Positions 22,361 through 38,041 are shown, numbered from the stretch's first letter. The stretch: 43,061 nucleotides of DNA from Ramazzottius varieornatus (GCA_001949185.1 BDGG01000019.1:166043-209103); one strand, 5' to 3'. The notes: generated by a model not told the origin, from the sequence alone. Numbers and translations: made by a program.

Positions 22361-23177
22361 TTCTTCCAAGACGTTCGTCCTCGCAGTAGGTCCGAAGAAC
22401 TTCTTGGTGTTCCTGCTTCTACTACAAGACTCTAAAACCAAGTTCAAAAGAAAAGAAAACAGAGCAAAAGTTGTTATGGCGATTTTGTAAATTTACTACA
22501 TCCATAAACTGAAGGCTTAAAATAAGAGAAAAATTGCATGGATGTGCAAAGGCGAGCAAGACTAGTGATAACAAAAATGGCCACGCGATTCATCAACCTG
22601 ACGAACAATTGTCACAAAAAGGAGAAGTAGAACTACATTGTCCGAGAACTCCTGTCGAGATTGTCCCTCCAAAAAAGTCGTGAAAAAGAACAGATGAAGA
22701 CTACCTACAGTAAACTAGCACAGGAAGAAAACTACATCATCCCAGAAACTACCCTGCCAGAGAGATTTCTTCCCATCATCGTTGTACGGGTTAGGAGGAA
22801 AAACGAAATGCAAAAAAGGACCACAGAGAAAAAGAGAAGGCTAACCTGAAGATAATTTCCGACAAAAAGATACACTGGAAAAGATAAAGTACGTGTACTG
22901 ACATTACAACACCAAATTAACCAAGAAAGAAAATTAAGTAATGAAATTCGAAGAAGAATATGGTACACGGGTTGTTCCTTTACGGGCATTCAGAACAGAA
23001 ACAGAAACCACGGAGAAGACAAAACTTCTAATCTCTCAGAAGCAATCATTCACTCAACCTCTCTCCGACCAACACAAGAAAGTATAATAAGCGATATTAA
23101 AGTCAAAAAATACATTCTTTATCTTTCTTTATCCTTTCGTTCAATCTTCCTTCCGACTTTCCCTCGTTCGACGCCGC
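22361..23177. other. AT-rich spacer, nothing recognised
   Basis: Lies between the TSP1/Ig start and the Smad stop. It probably holds the TSP1/Ig promoter and the Smad 3' untranslated region. No gene-like frame on either strand. Confidence 0.5.
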
Positions 23178-26139
<2,962 letters not shown>

Positions 26140-27907
26140 TGTGGCGAGGAAACGTATCTACAAGTCAAAGAGAACAACACAAACACGCCGCGCTAAAGGT
26201 GCGAAAGTATCGTCCGAAATTCCACAAACGAACAGGATAAGGTACTGCTATCAGTCCTAATACAAGGTCGGCTTGCTTCGGGGTAAGCTTGAAGAAGGAA
26301 GCCAGAGAGAACGAGGCCAGATAAGCCTCTTGAATATCACAATGAACGTTGCGTAAAATTATACTGAAATATCAGAGCGCTAACAGATCATAACAATCGC
26401 CAATGTAGGGTATCGCGTCCACTCCGCACTGCCGTCCACAATACAACAGATTAAGCTCTTCCACTAACAGCAATCAGCACCTGAGAGTCCCACCATGTGC
26501 CCGGAAGTGCAATCCAAAGGAAGGAGGAAGAAAGTAGGCTGATGATTTGTAATTGGCACAAAAGGAAGAAATCAAAATCAAGCTATGAACGGACAGCTGC
26601 AAATGAATGGATGAATGGAAAGAAGCAAATGGTGGCGTACTGTACGTGATGACACATCTATGTTCGGGCAACTTCAGGGTCAAGTCCCCATCACGTGAAT
26701 GGCCGATCGACCGACTCGGTTTGCTCATATCGGGCCGTAATGGAGACAGGCTAACAGCTTTGCTCCTGTTGCTCAGTTCATGTTAGGGAGGCTTTTGTGT
26801 CGGACTTTAGAAACCAGAAACTCGAGAACCGACGTTAGAGGCGGTAATTACATGGACGGCCAGTGGCGATCGGATTGAGGAAGTCGCCAGAAGATCAAGG
26901 ATTGAAGCCGCCCCGACTGATCTATTTCCTGGATGAGACGATAAGAGCTGCGGTTGCAGGCGACGCGTGACGTCTTCGCTGCTGGACTAACCAATAACGA
27001 GAGGGCTTGCCAGAGCGCACCTGACTGAGATGTACTCTATCGCCTGCCATATCCATCTGACTGCACCTGCCTGCTGGATTTCTGCTTTGACACGTAAGAA
27101 AGTTTCCATTCGTCGTCTTCTTTGGCTCAAATGGCGCGTGAAAGTTGTTTCTTCTTGCACCATTAAGTGGGCCATTAAAAATCGCTGTATGCTCGGTATC
27201 TCCCGCTCGTCTTTGCCGTTACGGATCTGCGAGGAACAGCTGGAACAGCTGGGATATCTCTTGCGAAGGAGATCACCTTGCGGCCCTTGCCTGCCTGTAA
27301 CCCGTCCCCGTCACCTTGAGAAACAGCACACGCCGACAAGCTCAGCTTCTGAGAAGAAACTACCGGTAAGTTCGGTTACAAAGTGTGATCCGAAAATACG
27401 ACGAGAAAGTGCATGGATAGTTTCAGTCGAGAGCGTTACGGACATCACTGGAACTACTTCAGAACGTTTTCGGGAACGCTTGATTGTGTTGATTGGCGCG
27501 GCTCTTTGGCTATGAACTATGTATTGGAGTATGAATGGCTGAGTCTAACCGAGCTCTGATTTTTCCCGCAGGTGTCTTGCATTGAAAGAATTTCGAAGAT
27601 GCAGAATAGAAGGGACGGCATCATCTGACACTAAGATGAACGCATCCTCGACTGATCTACAGAACAATTTTGTTCTGAAAAAGACCGAATTAACTTCTAG
27701 GTTTGCGACAGAAACGTTCTCCCAAGTGGCGCACGCTTTCCGCCTTTAGGAACGAAAATGTGCGCCACTTGATAGCGACTACGATCAATTCATTTGCCGA
27801 AGGCCCATTTATGGTCTTTGAGTGCGAGAAAATCCTAGAATGACACGGGGGATAAGAGTGTGATGGTATATTTTTCTTCAGGGCTGAAAGACGCTGGTCA
27901 CGGAGTT
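26140..27907. other. Divergent promoter region of Smad and Sec16
   Basis: Smad reads left and Sec16 reads right from this 1.8 kb stretch. A possible 5' exon of Sec16 starts after TTTTTCCCGCAG near 27571, and the first Sec16 coding exon has an acceptor at 27881. A 161-codon open frame at 27030-27515 has no recognisable features and is not called. Confidence 0.5.
27722..27771. repeat. Palindromic repeat unit
   Basis: Upstream of Sec16: CCAAGTGGCGCACGCTTTC left arm and AATGTGCGCCACTTGA right arm. Confidence 0.8.
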
Positions 27908-30900
27908 ATGACCGAGAAAGACTCCAAGGATAATGCCAAAGCTCGTCCATTGCTGCCAGACGACGATGAAATACTCGGAGTCTTCGGACGCTTGAAAGAC
28001 AACATTACCGAAATCAAGACAGCCAGTTGTGCACGAAACAGCATGGAGCGTTCCTCCGAGTCCTCCAGAACCGCCGACCGTTCATCCAAAAGTGGTAGAT
28101 ACTCCCGGCAGAATTCCGTAACGCAGAACTCTGAGCGCTCCGACAGTCAGAAGACTCTCAACTCCCACTCCGAGAAGACTCCCGATGGTCCGAGCAGACC
28201 AGAGAAAAGTCTTCGCGTGAACGGTACAGACAAGGCAGAACATGAAAGGGCTGACAGGAAAGACAGGTCGGTTCGGTCGGAGAAAGAGATAGATAAAAGT
28301 AGAAGCTCAACCTCGAATCGTAGTCGTCTGGAAAGCTCCGAGAATAACATTCCCGACGATGCTTCCCGAGTCTCCACGCAATCACGAAGCTCAAAGCGTC
28401 ACGAGAAATCCTCCCATGGAGAAGGCAGTCGTGCGTCCAATGGGGATGGAAGAGATTCGCGCGCCATGTCTGAACGCAGTCACCGCAGTTCGCGTCGTCT
28501 TCGTCCCGGTGAATGGTCCACCGACCAGTATCTCGAAGCTTACCATCGCGAATGGCAACTCCATTGGACCTACCAGCAACAACAACAGCAAAAGCAGCTG
28601 GGACAGCCTGCAACTTATGCGTTCACTGCTCAGCATCAGCAGGCGTACAGTCAACTTCCGGTGTCGTCCAACTCGACTGGCCTCTATCAACTCGCGCAGC
28701 AGCCGATACAACCAGCGCAAGTTGCGCAGCCGGAAGTCCAAGGGAAAACTCCGCTTCCACCTGTTTTTGGTAGTAATGCGGCTTCTGCCTCGGGCAAGAG
28801 TGGGCAGAGACCCAGTGTGATGAATTATCCTGCACCTTCCACAATTTTGAGGCCGAAAGGTTTGTCAGAATAAATTTTCGTACATCCGTATTAACGTGAA
28901 GTAATTTGTGTTCGATCAGCGGAACCAACGTTTCTGAATCAATGGAAGGATTACACTTGTTCTGAATTAGCGACGTTCTTTCCGATAAAGCGAATCAACG
29001 GCCAAAGTGATTTGCAGCTGACCTTATCGTCGCTCTCGAATACATTGTCTGATTGGTGACTTTGGATTTTGCAGAGGAACTGCCTAAAGTGCTAGCAAAG
29101 CCTCAGCGAGCAGAATGGAAGGGCTGCCTTCTGACGGCGAACGAGTTCTCCGAAGTGTCACGGAGTGGTCGTTCCACGACCCTCCTGGTGAAGAGACACA
29201 CCTCGACAGAGAGTGAGAAAGACAGGACGGAGATTGAGCTGTTTCCAGGTATGATGCTGATGGATGATGGTGAGCTACGCAACAGAGTGATGGATTTCGG
29301 TCGTCACATGAGCAGCCTGTCCAACGAAAGCGCCGAGTACGGTACAGTCGAGCTGGAAGCTGTCTTCTGGGACCTGGTCGTTCACTTCGTCAGCCGTGGC
29401 GAACAGTCGCGACCCTACGAAGTGGCCGAGATTCTGATGAGGCTGGTGCAAGATACGGGGAGGGATTCGGTAGCCTCTGTGAGAACGGGTAGGGATAAGT
29501 ACCCGGAAATGCATCTGTACCCCATCAGGAAGGCGCTGCTGACGGGAGATGTCGAGACAGCGGTGAAGTATGCGGAGAGTGGGGATTGCTGGGAGCTGGC
29601 GCTGTGTCTGCAGACCGTGCAGTCGACTTTGGAGTGTAAGAACCAACAAGCGAACGATCTGGCTGTGAAGGCGCTGGACCAGCGCCTGTCAAGAGGCGAC
29701 GCGGTGCATACGATATGCTGCCTGGCTTGCGGACGGATGCCCAACGTGGAGAACTGCTTTAGGGACTGGGTGGCCAACTTGGCCATCGTCCTGGCTTGTT
29801 CCAGCTTCGTTCAACAGGAAGAGCTGCGTCTGCGATTCATAGGTGCGTTACTTTGGCCAATTTCATATTTGAGACAAACACCTACATACTCTACTTTCCG
29901 GCGTTATCGCGGACGCGCATATCGTACTTTGTGTCTCACAGAGCTCCAGCTTGAGACACGCACCAGCGTATTGCTATGTCCTGTGTTTGTACGCAGCTTG
30001 TCTATGGTGGTCCGTGAGCAATGCTGGTATTGTGGTGCATGTCACGAGTAGCTGTATGTTGGAGACACCCACCAGCGTGCTTCCGGTGCATGATTCTGAG
30101 AGGTCGAGTGTATGGTGAAACATGATGCTACGTTTGGGCTGTTAACGTTTCTGTTGCTCCTTACAGGGAATCTGGCCGATCTTCTGAGCGCGGCCAACAT
30201 GCCAATGGCTCGTGACATCTGCCTCATCTTCTGCAGCTCCGAGAAGAGGTTTACCACACAGCCCTTCTCGCTGATCGGCGCAGAACTGGACCTCGAGGCT
30301 TCGAGCAAGTTTTCCCTGTCGCACTTCTTCATGACGGAGGCCTTCGTCTTCCTGGCTCAGATTCTTCAGGGCATCAACCTTCACACTTGTGTCGACCTCA
30401 TCAAGATGGAGCTGGTCTTCGTGGAGGCCTTGGTCGATCGAAGCCTCAATCAGCAAGCCACGGAATACTGCAAGAACATCGTGCTGGTCATCAAGGAGTA
30501 TGGCGTCCAGCTGAGCTTTGACCTGTACGCGCAACTCTTCCACCTCAGCATAGCTTGTGCTACATCGAACGCAGCGGTGTATCAAGAAGACTGGCTGCAG
30601 TGGCTGTGGAACATTTTTACGAGCTACAAAGAAGCCAGAGCTGGTCGGAAGCGGAGCGACAGTCAGGCCGTACGGCCAAGATCACTCTCCGCCGTGTCGG
30701 AGAAACCTCCGAGCGTGAAGCATCATTCGCCTGTCATTCCGGCGGTAAGATACTCTTTGTTTCCAACCCCAACGGTGACGTCGGAAAATGAACTGAAAAT
30801 GGTTTTTATCTAAAGTGGCGCACTTTCCTGTTGTCAGTAACTGGAAGTGTGCGCCACTGGCGGAAACGATCATTTCCAAGTCATTTGCCATAGTCCAACG

Positions 30901-32240
30901 GTATCTCCAATTTTGCTTGTGATTCTTTACAGTCGCAAAGTTCGGGCTTCTACGTGGCAGAGCCTCTGTCAGTCTTCGCGCGAGAAGACGACGCCGAAAG
31001 TGTCCACAGCGGTCTCCACATGACCACTCAACGTCGTGGCTCCCACGAGATCCCCATGGACGCAGAGTCGATCGCTCGCTCGCGGCAGAACTCCATCACG
31101 ACTCGATCTTCCTCTGACTCGAGACGACCGTCCGAATCTCGACCTTCGTCCACTCAGACCAGCATCAACACTCATTCTTACCCCCGTCCTTCTCTCGTGA
31201 ATAACCAGCTCAATCAGACAACTCAGTCAACAGGCAGCCATCGCCCAGTTTCACCCACGCATCGGTCCGTCACCCCTCCACCAGCCGCTGCGCCACCTTC
31301 AGATGCTGCCCCTCCACCAATGTACAACACTGGCCACGCCTTTCTACCAATGGGCAGTTCGGTTACGGCAGTAGCTCCGCCCTCCGTTGAAACTCATTCG
31401 ACAGGTGGCGGCAGCAGCGAAGAACAACTTCCGCCTTCAGTCCCGATGTTCTTCTCAGCTGCCACTCAAGCTCGACCATCCTTCAAGAATGCATTTCCGG
31501 TCCCGGGAAGGATTCCCGACAGCTCGACACCTCTTTCGCCCAACGACCCAGCGTTGGACACAGGCGACGCGCCGTACTTTTCTCCCAACCAGCAGAACAC
31601 GAACGACTACGCTTCTGAACCCGAAGAGGACAAGGAAAACAGTAAACCAACAAAGATGTGGGATCCAACAGCGGACTTTGACGAACCAGACAGAGGAGGC
31701 GGTAGTAAGAAAAGTGAGGCTAAGAAGGCGAAAGATGACAAGGCAGCAGAAGCCACAAAACAAGCTCAGAATCCCGGTTGGTTTGGTAGTATTTTCAAGA
31801 AACCGTTGAGCATCTTCAAAGGTCGTAAACAGATACATCTGCCAGATGATAAGAAGCCCACGTTGGTTTACGATGAAGCCAAGAAGCGGTGGGTAGATAC
31901 CAGTAAAAGTGGTGAGGAGGAAGAGGAAGTCGCAGCGCCACCACCGAAAATGAATTTCGGTCCCATGTCCAATCAAGCCAGTCATGCCAATCAGCCGTTG
32001 CCTGGGTCCTTTCCCTTTAACGGTCCTTCCCCACAGTCACAGCCACTTCGTGGTGGAGCACTGCAACCTCCCATGCCAGGACAAGGTCCGCCAAGTGTGA
32101 ACATGTTTAGGATCGGAGCTGGAGCTTCTCCAGGTGGCTACAATCCTTACGCCAGTCTCATGGCGGGGATGCAGGCTCCACCGAGACCCCCTGATATCAC
32201 GAACCATTTCATGCCTGCGCCTACCATTCCCGAAGAGTAA
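27908..32240 (+). CDS. SEC16: Sec16, ER exit site scaffold
   Basis: Organises COPII budding at ER exit sites. Four exons: 27908 (acceptor at 27881)-28859, 29075-29842, 30167-30744 and 30933-32240, in frame, about 1201 residues. An extra 29-codon exon (28920-29006) also fits. The first 317 residues are Ser/Arg/Glu-rich with a Gln run (QQQQQQKQ). The central conserved region (about 330-700) is helical: FPGMMLMDDGELRNRVMD, WELALCLQ, then NLADLLSAANMPMARDICL. The C-terminal third is disordered, with Pro/Ser stretches, and contains the conserved segment NPGWFGSIFKK ... HLPDDKKPTLVYDEAKKRWV followed by an EEEEE run, typical of Sec16 tails that bind Sec23/Sec12. It ends PAPTIPEE. The true start could lie in an upstream exon, because the first visible exon is open back to its acceptor. 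Confidence 0.9.
30811..30860. repeat. Palindromic repeat unit
   Basis: In the last Sec16 intron: AAAGTGGCGCACTTTCC and GGAAGTGTGCGCCACTGG arms around TGTTGTCAGTAACT. Confidence 0.8.
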
Positions 32241-32372
32241 GGAGAAAAAGATTGGGAAATCGTTGGTGATATCTTATTCATCATAATATCATCATAATAT
32301 TATTATGTATGTTATGTATAATTTATCTTTGCGGAAACGTTGCGGTCTTTCTTCCCCCTTTATCGTTTTATA

Positions 32373-32378
32373 AATAAA
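32373..32378 (+). terminator. Poly(A) signal of Sec16
   Basis: AATAAA 133 bases after the Sec16 stop, inside an AT-rich stretch. Confidence 0.6.
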
Positions 32379-33113
32379 TTGCGGTGTTTTTGGATGAGAT
32401 TATTCGTCCTGCAAATCATGAGGAGCTTTATGAGTTGAGCTCTGTTCTACTGCGAATGGCTTGACCCACACAAATGAAGAAAAATCTCGAAGATAGCAGG
32501 AAGATCTGCGGCTAAAAAATCATTAGCAAACTTTTCAAGCTTTAGGTTGAGGATCTTCGGAATCCCACTACCACATCATATGTCCGGCTTGGGTTCTCTG
32601 CCGCTTGCACGTACATACAAGAACCATCTACGGTCCCCACATCACCCGTCCATTGTTGAAGATTGCGTGAAGGAAAACGGCTAGTAATCATGATCTTCAT
32701 CTCGAAATGTAGAAAGTTCGCGAAGGTTCCAAGGCCCTCAGGGAAAATCTAGAAACCCGCGCTCGATAGTTCAGCCTGCGATGATCACATCGATTGTGCT
32801 GTATCACGATGGAAAGCTTGACCATACCGAAAAGCGGAAAGAGCTTCTTCGACACGGCATTGGGTCGCCGAGTGCGAAACCACGCCGAGTTGTACGAAGA
32901 ACCGTCGAGTCAGCATGATTCATCGATCGTTCCTTGAACGAACGGGACTGCCTCCGACACAGATAACCCGCAGCATCAGGTTCGTATATAAACTGTCTGA
33001 ATGATCAGAGCACATCACCAACTTGTTCTTTTGCAGTCTCATCGAGCCTTCGAAATTCAACTGCCTCGTCACAGAAATTGTCTTTCTCATCCAGCCGATT
33101 TTCTACAGGCAAA
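32379..33113. other. Spacer and 5' leader of p62
   Basis: Probable untranslated exon ending near 32979 (CAG/GTTCGT) and an acceptor TTTTGCAG near 33037. A further acceptor-like TTCTACAG lies just before the p62 ATG. Nothing coding was seen. Confidence 0.45.
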
Positions 33114-34343
33114 ATGGCCTTCCAAGTCAAGCTTTTTGTCGACGCCGACCAGGAAATTCGTCGCTTCAACCTCGACACTGCCGCCAACTACGCCGCTTTG
33201 AGGCAACGCGTCCAAGAACTGCTGGGAAACGACACCTTCAAGATGTTCTGGCGAGACTCGGACAACGATATGGTCGTCCTCGGATCGGACGATGAGTTGC
33301 AAGCGGCTCGTCAAAGCATGAAGACCAACGCTCCTCTTCGCATCTTTGTTCGCGCCGTCAAGAAGCCCACTTGCAGCGAGAAGAAGGTCCACCAATGCGT
33401 CGCTTGTGATGGATGTGGAGGCGACGTTGCCGGAACTCGCTACAAGTGTCTGCAATGTGCCGACTATGATCTGTGTGAAGAGTGCGAAAGGAAGGATGTC
33501 CACCCTCAACACAACATGATGGCCATTCGCAATGCCGACTCGAAGGAATGGCGTGCCTTCTTCCACGGAGCGCGCCATCATGGTCACCACGTTGCAGCGG
33601 AAGGAGCAGGCGCTCCGTCGGTCGGTCCTCAGGGTCCTGCTGGAATGAGTGGATGGGGACGTCGTGGTGGACCATGCGGGCCTCGTTCTTGTGGACCTCG
33701 TCCAGCAATGGGCGGACGATGTGGAGCCTTCCAGCGTGGAGCCGGGGCCTTTGTCCCACACTTCCTTCGTCCATTCATCGTGGCCCAGGAAGGCAAGGAA
33801 GTCAACTGGGAACAAGTCAGCGACATTATCGGCAACATTGCCCAACAATTCTTCGGAGCTCTGAAGGCGGAAGAGCAAGCCGACAAGAAGGAGAACGTGG
33901 ACAGCTCGTCGCACGCGCCTACTGAGAGCAGCAGCACGGGGACAGCTTCCGTCCAGCGAGAGCGGGCTGATAGTGTCGCCGAGTCCGTCAAACCCGACAA
34001 GGAACAAGAATGGACGCATCTGCAAGCTGAGCCCGTCGCGGATACCACCAAGGTACGCCGAGCTTCGCTCGACAAGACTACTCCGTCTCCGACAACGGGC
34101 GCCACCAACGCTGCTCCGACCGAAGCCGACTTGAAGGGTAACTATCGCTCTTTGGCTTTTTTCGAGTGCCAACATCGTCTTCCTACGCTTGTGACCATCA
34201 GTTTGCTGTTTACAGATCAGAGGATTGAGACCGCCCTCAAGGCTATGGCCGAAATGGGCTTCAACAACGAAGGCGACCTGTTGCGCCGTCTGCTCAACAA
34301 CTACAATGGAGACCTCGCCCGAGTCTTGGACTCCATCAAATAA
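33114..34343 (+). CDS. SQSTM1 (ref(2)P): p62/Sequestosome-1, selective autophagy receptor
   Basis: Binds ubiquitinated cargo and LC3/Atg8, and polymerises into bodies that are cleared by autophagy. Two exons, 33114-34137 and 34216-34343, give 383 residues. PB1 domain 1-85: basic cluster (VKLF, EIRRF) and acidic OPCA motif (WRDSDNDMVVLGSDDEL), so both faces needed for polymer formation are present. ZZ zinc finger about 98-142 (CDGCGGDVAGTRYKCLQC, DYDLCEECE). A Gly/Pro/Arg-rich linker about 170-215. The LC3-interacting region EQEWTHL has Trp at 300, the same WTHL core as human p62. UBA about 343-383, with MGF and a terminal VLDSIK. The intron just before the UBA is 78 bases with no stop, so retention would insert 26 residues in frame. 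Start: the ATG at 33114 begins the conserved PB1; an in-frame non-ATG extension is unlikely. Confidence 0.96.
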   Translation: MAFQVKLFVDADQEIRRFNLDTAANYAALRQRVQELLGNDTFKMFWRDSDNDMVVLGSDDELQAARQSMKTNAPLRIFVRAVKKPTCSEKKVHQCVACDGCGGDVAGTRYKCLQCADYDLCEECERKDVHPQHNMMAIRNADSKEWRAFFHGARHHGHHVAAEGAGAPSVGPQGPAGMSGWGRRGGPCGPRSCGPRPAMGGRCGAFQRGAGAFVPHFLRPFIVAQEGKEVNWEQVSDIIGNIAQQFFGALKAEEQADKKENVDSSSHAPTESSSTGTASVQRERADSVAESVKPDKEQEWTHLQAEPVADTTKVRRASLDKTTPSPTTGATNAAPTEADLKGNYRSLAFFECQHRLPTLVTISLLFTDQRIETALKAMAEMGFNNEGDLLRRLLNNYNGDLARVLDSIK

Positions 34344-35795
34344 TTTTCCACATGTCCACCTGTCATTTTCTATCGATCGCGGAACAACAGCGTCTACTTG
34401 CACTGTGTTGTGAATATTCTTTCTCCTTTTGTTAATGGTTTATTCTGATCTAAATATTGATAGTGCTGCACTCGTATCCAGCTCGCGTTTGCAATCCCCT
34501 ACTAAAAACGCTGTACTTGAAGAAAACCTCAAATATCTAGCCGTTCCCTGGCTCGATGCTCGAGGGGACGGGTGTCACCGCGGCAGGCTGGGGTAACTTC
34601 AGGCTTAATCGAGAGCCTAACTCGAGACATAAAGACTCTTGTTCATGGGTCAGTAAATTTTCGCCATGGGTTCGGGTTTCCGGTCACATGATCTCTGGAT
34701 CTCGTTCCCTATGGAGACTTCGGGATCGAGCCAAGCAAGTGTTTTGTTCAGGAGGTTATTTTAAGTGGGACTGACCGATTCGTTTTGGATGAACGAGTGG
34801 ACCACAAATTAATCTTCCCCGTGCATTTTTATGCCTTAAAACTAAAATAAATTTAGCGGAAGCAGACTGAGTCATTCCGGTTAAAACACAATGTACGTCA
34901 AAAATGCCTACTTTTCACTCCAGTACACCAGAGAGAAATACGTGGTGAGCATATTAAGGTCGCACCCACCGAGGCGAAAAACATGGTGAGAATAAATTTC
35001 GTGTCTCCGTCCATCGCGTAGACGATAAACCTTTTGGAAGTAGCCACAAGATAAAACCGTTCTTTTACTCACATCACTGCATCGGGTATGCATACTCTAA
35101 TTCCTTGGAGGACAAACGACCCGGCTGCATGGATTTCAAGGTTCTCGGTTTGTGCCAATTCGTGGGACTCCAGCCTCGCGATCGAAGTGTGGTTCGAGGG
35201 CGCCGTACCTGGATTCCTAATGAAAGTTTCTCCTAACTGACAAACCTAACAGCTATTCAAGACGACTAAAGATGATTAAAGCAATGAAAGCTATAATAAA
35301 AGCTATTAAAGATGATCTATTCAACGAGCTAAAGTACGACTGTGACGAGCTCTAATCAGATTTACCATAGAATTTCAAAATCGTTCCATGTCTCTGTGAT
35401 CAACCTATAAATCTGCCTCAGCATTCGAGTGTTCGATCACAACTTTCTCTTATCCCGCTGATCCACGATAAATAGATCCTAACTTTGGAATCCGATACGG
35501 TATTCTGCAGGCTGTTGTTCCTTGTGCCTGATTTACTCATACCGTACAAAAAAACGGAAGCCTTGACTTCGTAACTCTGATAACTTCCTGGTCCGCGCTT
35601 CACGGAATGCTAGTGAAGCTCTACGAGTACCTCCAAACAAAACGACTCATCCTTCCACTTGGATGAGGTTTTACTTCGTCCCCAGGTTTACCAGAAGCCA
35701 GTTGTACGGAAGTACATGAACGTGTTTATTTCCAATTTCTTCAACTCGTACAAGAGGAAAGTGAAGTTAAAATAAAAACAGCAAGGTAAAAGAGT
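34344..35795. other. Spacer of 1.45 kb, nothing recognised
   Basis: Holds the 3' regions of two convergent genes. A loose AAAGCTAT/AAAGATGAT repetition lies at 35265-35325. No coding support on either strand. Confidence 0.5.
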
Positions 35796-36774
35796 TTACT
35801 CGTCAGCAGCGGCAGCCTTTCCCTTCTTCTCTTTCTTCTCCTTGGGTTCCTTAGGCTCTTTGGGTGCCTTGGCAGCTTGTGCGGGTGCCACAACTTCTTG
35901 TTCCTTCTCCCTGGCCTTCTTCTCCTTGCGGCCGATGGACTTGGCAGCACCCATTGCTCTTCTAACGTGAACATAGGCATCGAAGGTCTTCTCGTCCTTG
36001 GAAATGGCTCGAGCCTTCTCCTTGCCCTGTTGTTGCCTGACCGGCATGACTTTTCGGGCAGGGATTTGGACTGCGTTCTTCTGTTCCTCAGCCTGCAAAC
36101 AAACCACGTTATGAGACGAGCCAGATACGCCTAACGGAGGACCAAAATGGATGGTCGGAGCAGTACTTAATAACATGACATAACATGTACATGTCATATC
36201 AATCAAATCTGATACCAATCAACTGGCTTTCGTTCTCAGAAAAATTAATTATTCTCCTTCTTCCCGTTTCCGGCTCAAACAAACGACTCACCGAAGCTTC
36301 TCCTTCCCTCTTCTTCGTAGAACCACGTCGGGGGAACAGGATGAGTTTCGATCTGTATTCCTTCAGCCTCTGGGCGTTCAACTGGAGCGCTTCCACCGAT
36401 TTGTTGCGTCGACGATGATCGACGGCAATGCCGATTGTACTAGCCATCTTCTTGTTGATTCCGGCAGCCTAAAACCACCCAGCTTGAAAACACGAACACG
36501 AACACGAACACTATTACAAAGCAGATATTCTTACACGTAATTCATCCAAAGAAAACCCCTTTCCGGCTCGGACTTTCTTGTTATATCTGATGGTGGGGCA
36601 TCTGACGACTGGTCGGAGTAATCCGAGAGGACGAGGTGCAATCTCCCTGGCCTTCTTGATTCGGAGACGAGATCGGCGTTTTTTCTTGGCAGCTTGATCA
36701 AACCATGTCTTGACGTGGTTCTGCCACTTCTTGTGAAAATGCTGGTTGGGGATTACTTGGTTTCTAAAATGCAT
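35796..36774 (-). CDS. RPL13: 60S ribosomal protein L13 (eL13)
   Basis: Structural protein of the large cytosolic ribosomal subunit. Three exons: 36774-36535, 36468-36292 and 36092-35796, giving 237 residues. Marks: HFHKKWQ, the Arg/Lys-rich [67 protein letters not shown], and [15 protein letters not shown]. The C-terminus is a charged tail with repeated [14 protein letters not shown], longer than in vertebrates. The start MHFRNQ differs from the usual MAPSRNG type, but the ATG follows a clear acceptor (TTCTTGCAG) four bases upstream, so a 5' untranslated exon is likely. Confidence 0.97.
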
Positions 36775-37614
36775 CTTGTCTGCAAGAAGAGACAGCTGAT
36801 TTAGTACGATCCACTTCGCTACTCAAAATTCCGAAAAATCCAGGCAAACAAAGCCTGGGAACAACTTCGATTTTCAAGGATGGCGCACATACCTGGATGT
36901 TCTGGCTAGTCAAATAATCCACAGGATGTTGGGAAAAGGTCCTCCGGATCTAAGAGAATAGCTAGGAAGAAAACGCAGCACGATAAAGCTCCCGGTCGGC
37001 TCTTCAGAATCGCAAAAGACAACTTGCTCACTTGCTCAAGTTCGTTCCACTGTTCGGTACGTGACGTCAGTTACGATTGTAATCGAACCGATGGAACGTT
37101 GTTGCAATGCGCAGATGGAGCTGCCATAGAGTAGGGAACCGCTCAACTTTTCCTTGGCGGAAACCAGAATTTCACAAAATTTGCTTGTCCACTCTGGACT
37201 GTGCGGAATAATTTTTGGTAATCTCAAGGCGAAAGCATGCGGTAAACCTTTAATGCCGACGCGAAAGCGGCAGTGAGCGGTACTTCAGGCAAGGTAAACG
37301 AGTCTGAATTCAGAAGCAACTACTATGGAAGAAACATAGTTACCAAGTCTTAGCCTTGACGGTAGAGACTATTGGCTCTGATACAGCAAACTCCAAATTC
37401 CATTTCAACAAGGTTTACTTTTAAACATTTATCGTAACTATCATCGACGCGGGGCGGGCGGAAAACAGTCACATCAAATACTAAGCGAGTCCAAGCGGTA
37501 ACAATTTCAGCAGATTCCAGGGCGGAAGCGGGCGGTAACCACCGCCCGTTTCCGCGTGGACCCGTCGCGCGATCCAATTCCCTACACTAAACTGCCATCA
37601 TTTCAAGTTTCAAC
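36775..37614. other. Spacer with one strong palindrome
   Basis: No gene seen. At 37523-37554 two 14-base arms (CGGAAGCGGGCGGT and its near complement, 13 of 14 pairs) flank AACC. Confidence 0.5.
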
Positions 37615-38041
37615 TAGAGCCCTGCAGCAGTAGCTGAAACCAGTGCTGCTTCTGCACTGCATCCGGTTTCCAGCAACTGCAACTGCACTACATCTGCAAT
37701 TTTCTGCTGTTTTCCAAACTGCAACTGCAGTGTACTGCATTTAACAATTCAGACCTTCTGGCTGCCAGCGGAAATACATGTCGAACACATCGTAAACGTC
37801 ATTGTTCTACGGAGATTTAACCAAAAAGGGTAGAATCCAGCCAGAAAATGCAGAAAAAGAAGATTTTGCTATTGTTTTAAGGCAACAAAAGTGTACTGCG
37901 ACGAACGGTGCTCGTTTTTTCAAAGAGGCAACTGCACTGCACCTGCACTTTCTCACCACTTCGGCGACTGCAACTGCAACTGCACTGCATTGCAGTAAGA
38001 TGTAGTGCAGTGAAGAAAGTGCTGCATGTTGCAGGGCTCTA
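37615..38041. mobile_element. hAT-like non-autonomous element
   Basis: Ends are inverted TAGAGCCCTGCA. The interior is packed with ACTGCA, CTGCAACTGCA and GCTGCA strings in both directions, like the subterminal repeats of hAT elements. Length 427 bases, no transposase. The 8 bases before the left end, GTTTCAAC, recur at 38056-38063, 14 bases past the right TIR. This is probably the target duplication, with extra bases at the right edge. Confidence 0.65.

Noticed and set aside
27030..27515. 161-codon open frame upstream of Sec16
   Set aside because: No recognisable motif, several donor-like GTAAG strings inside, and a frame of this length is expected about once by chance in a window of this size.
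28158..28741. Minus-strand frames opposite the first Sec16 exon
   Set aside because: Shadows of a Ser/Arg-rich coding exon; no motif or splice support.
33087..34403. 438-codon minus-strand frame opposite p62
   Set aside because: It is the shadow of the p62 exons; the plus strand carries unmistakable PB1, ZZ, LIR and UBA motifs.
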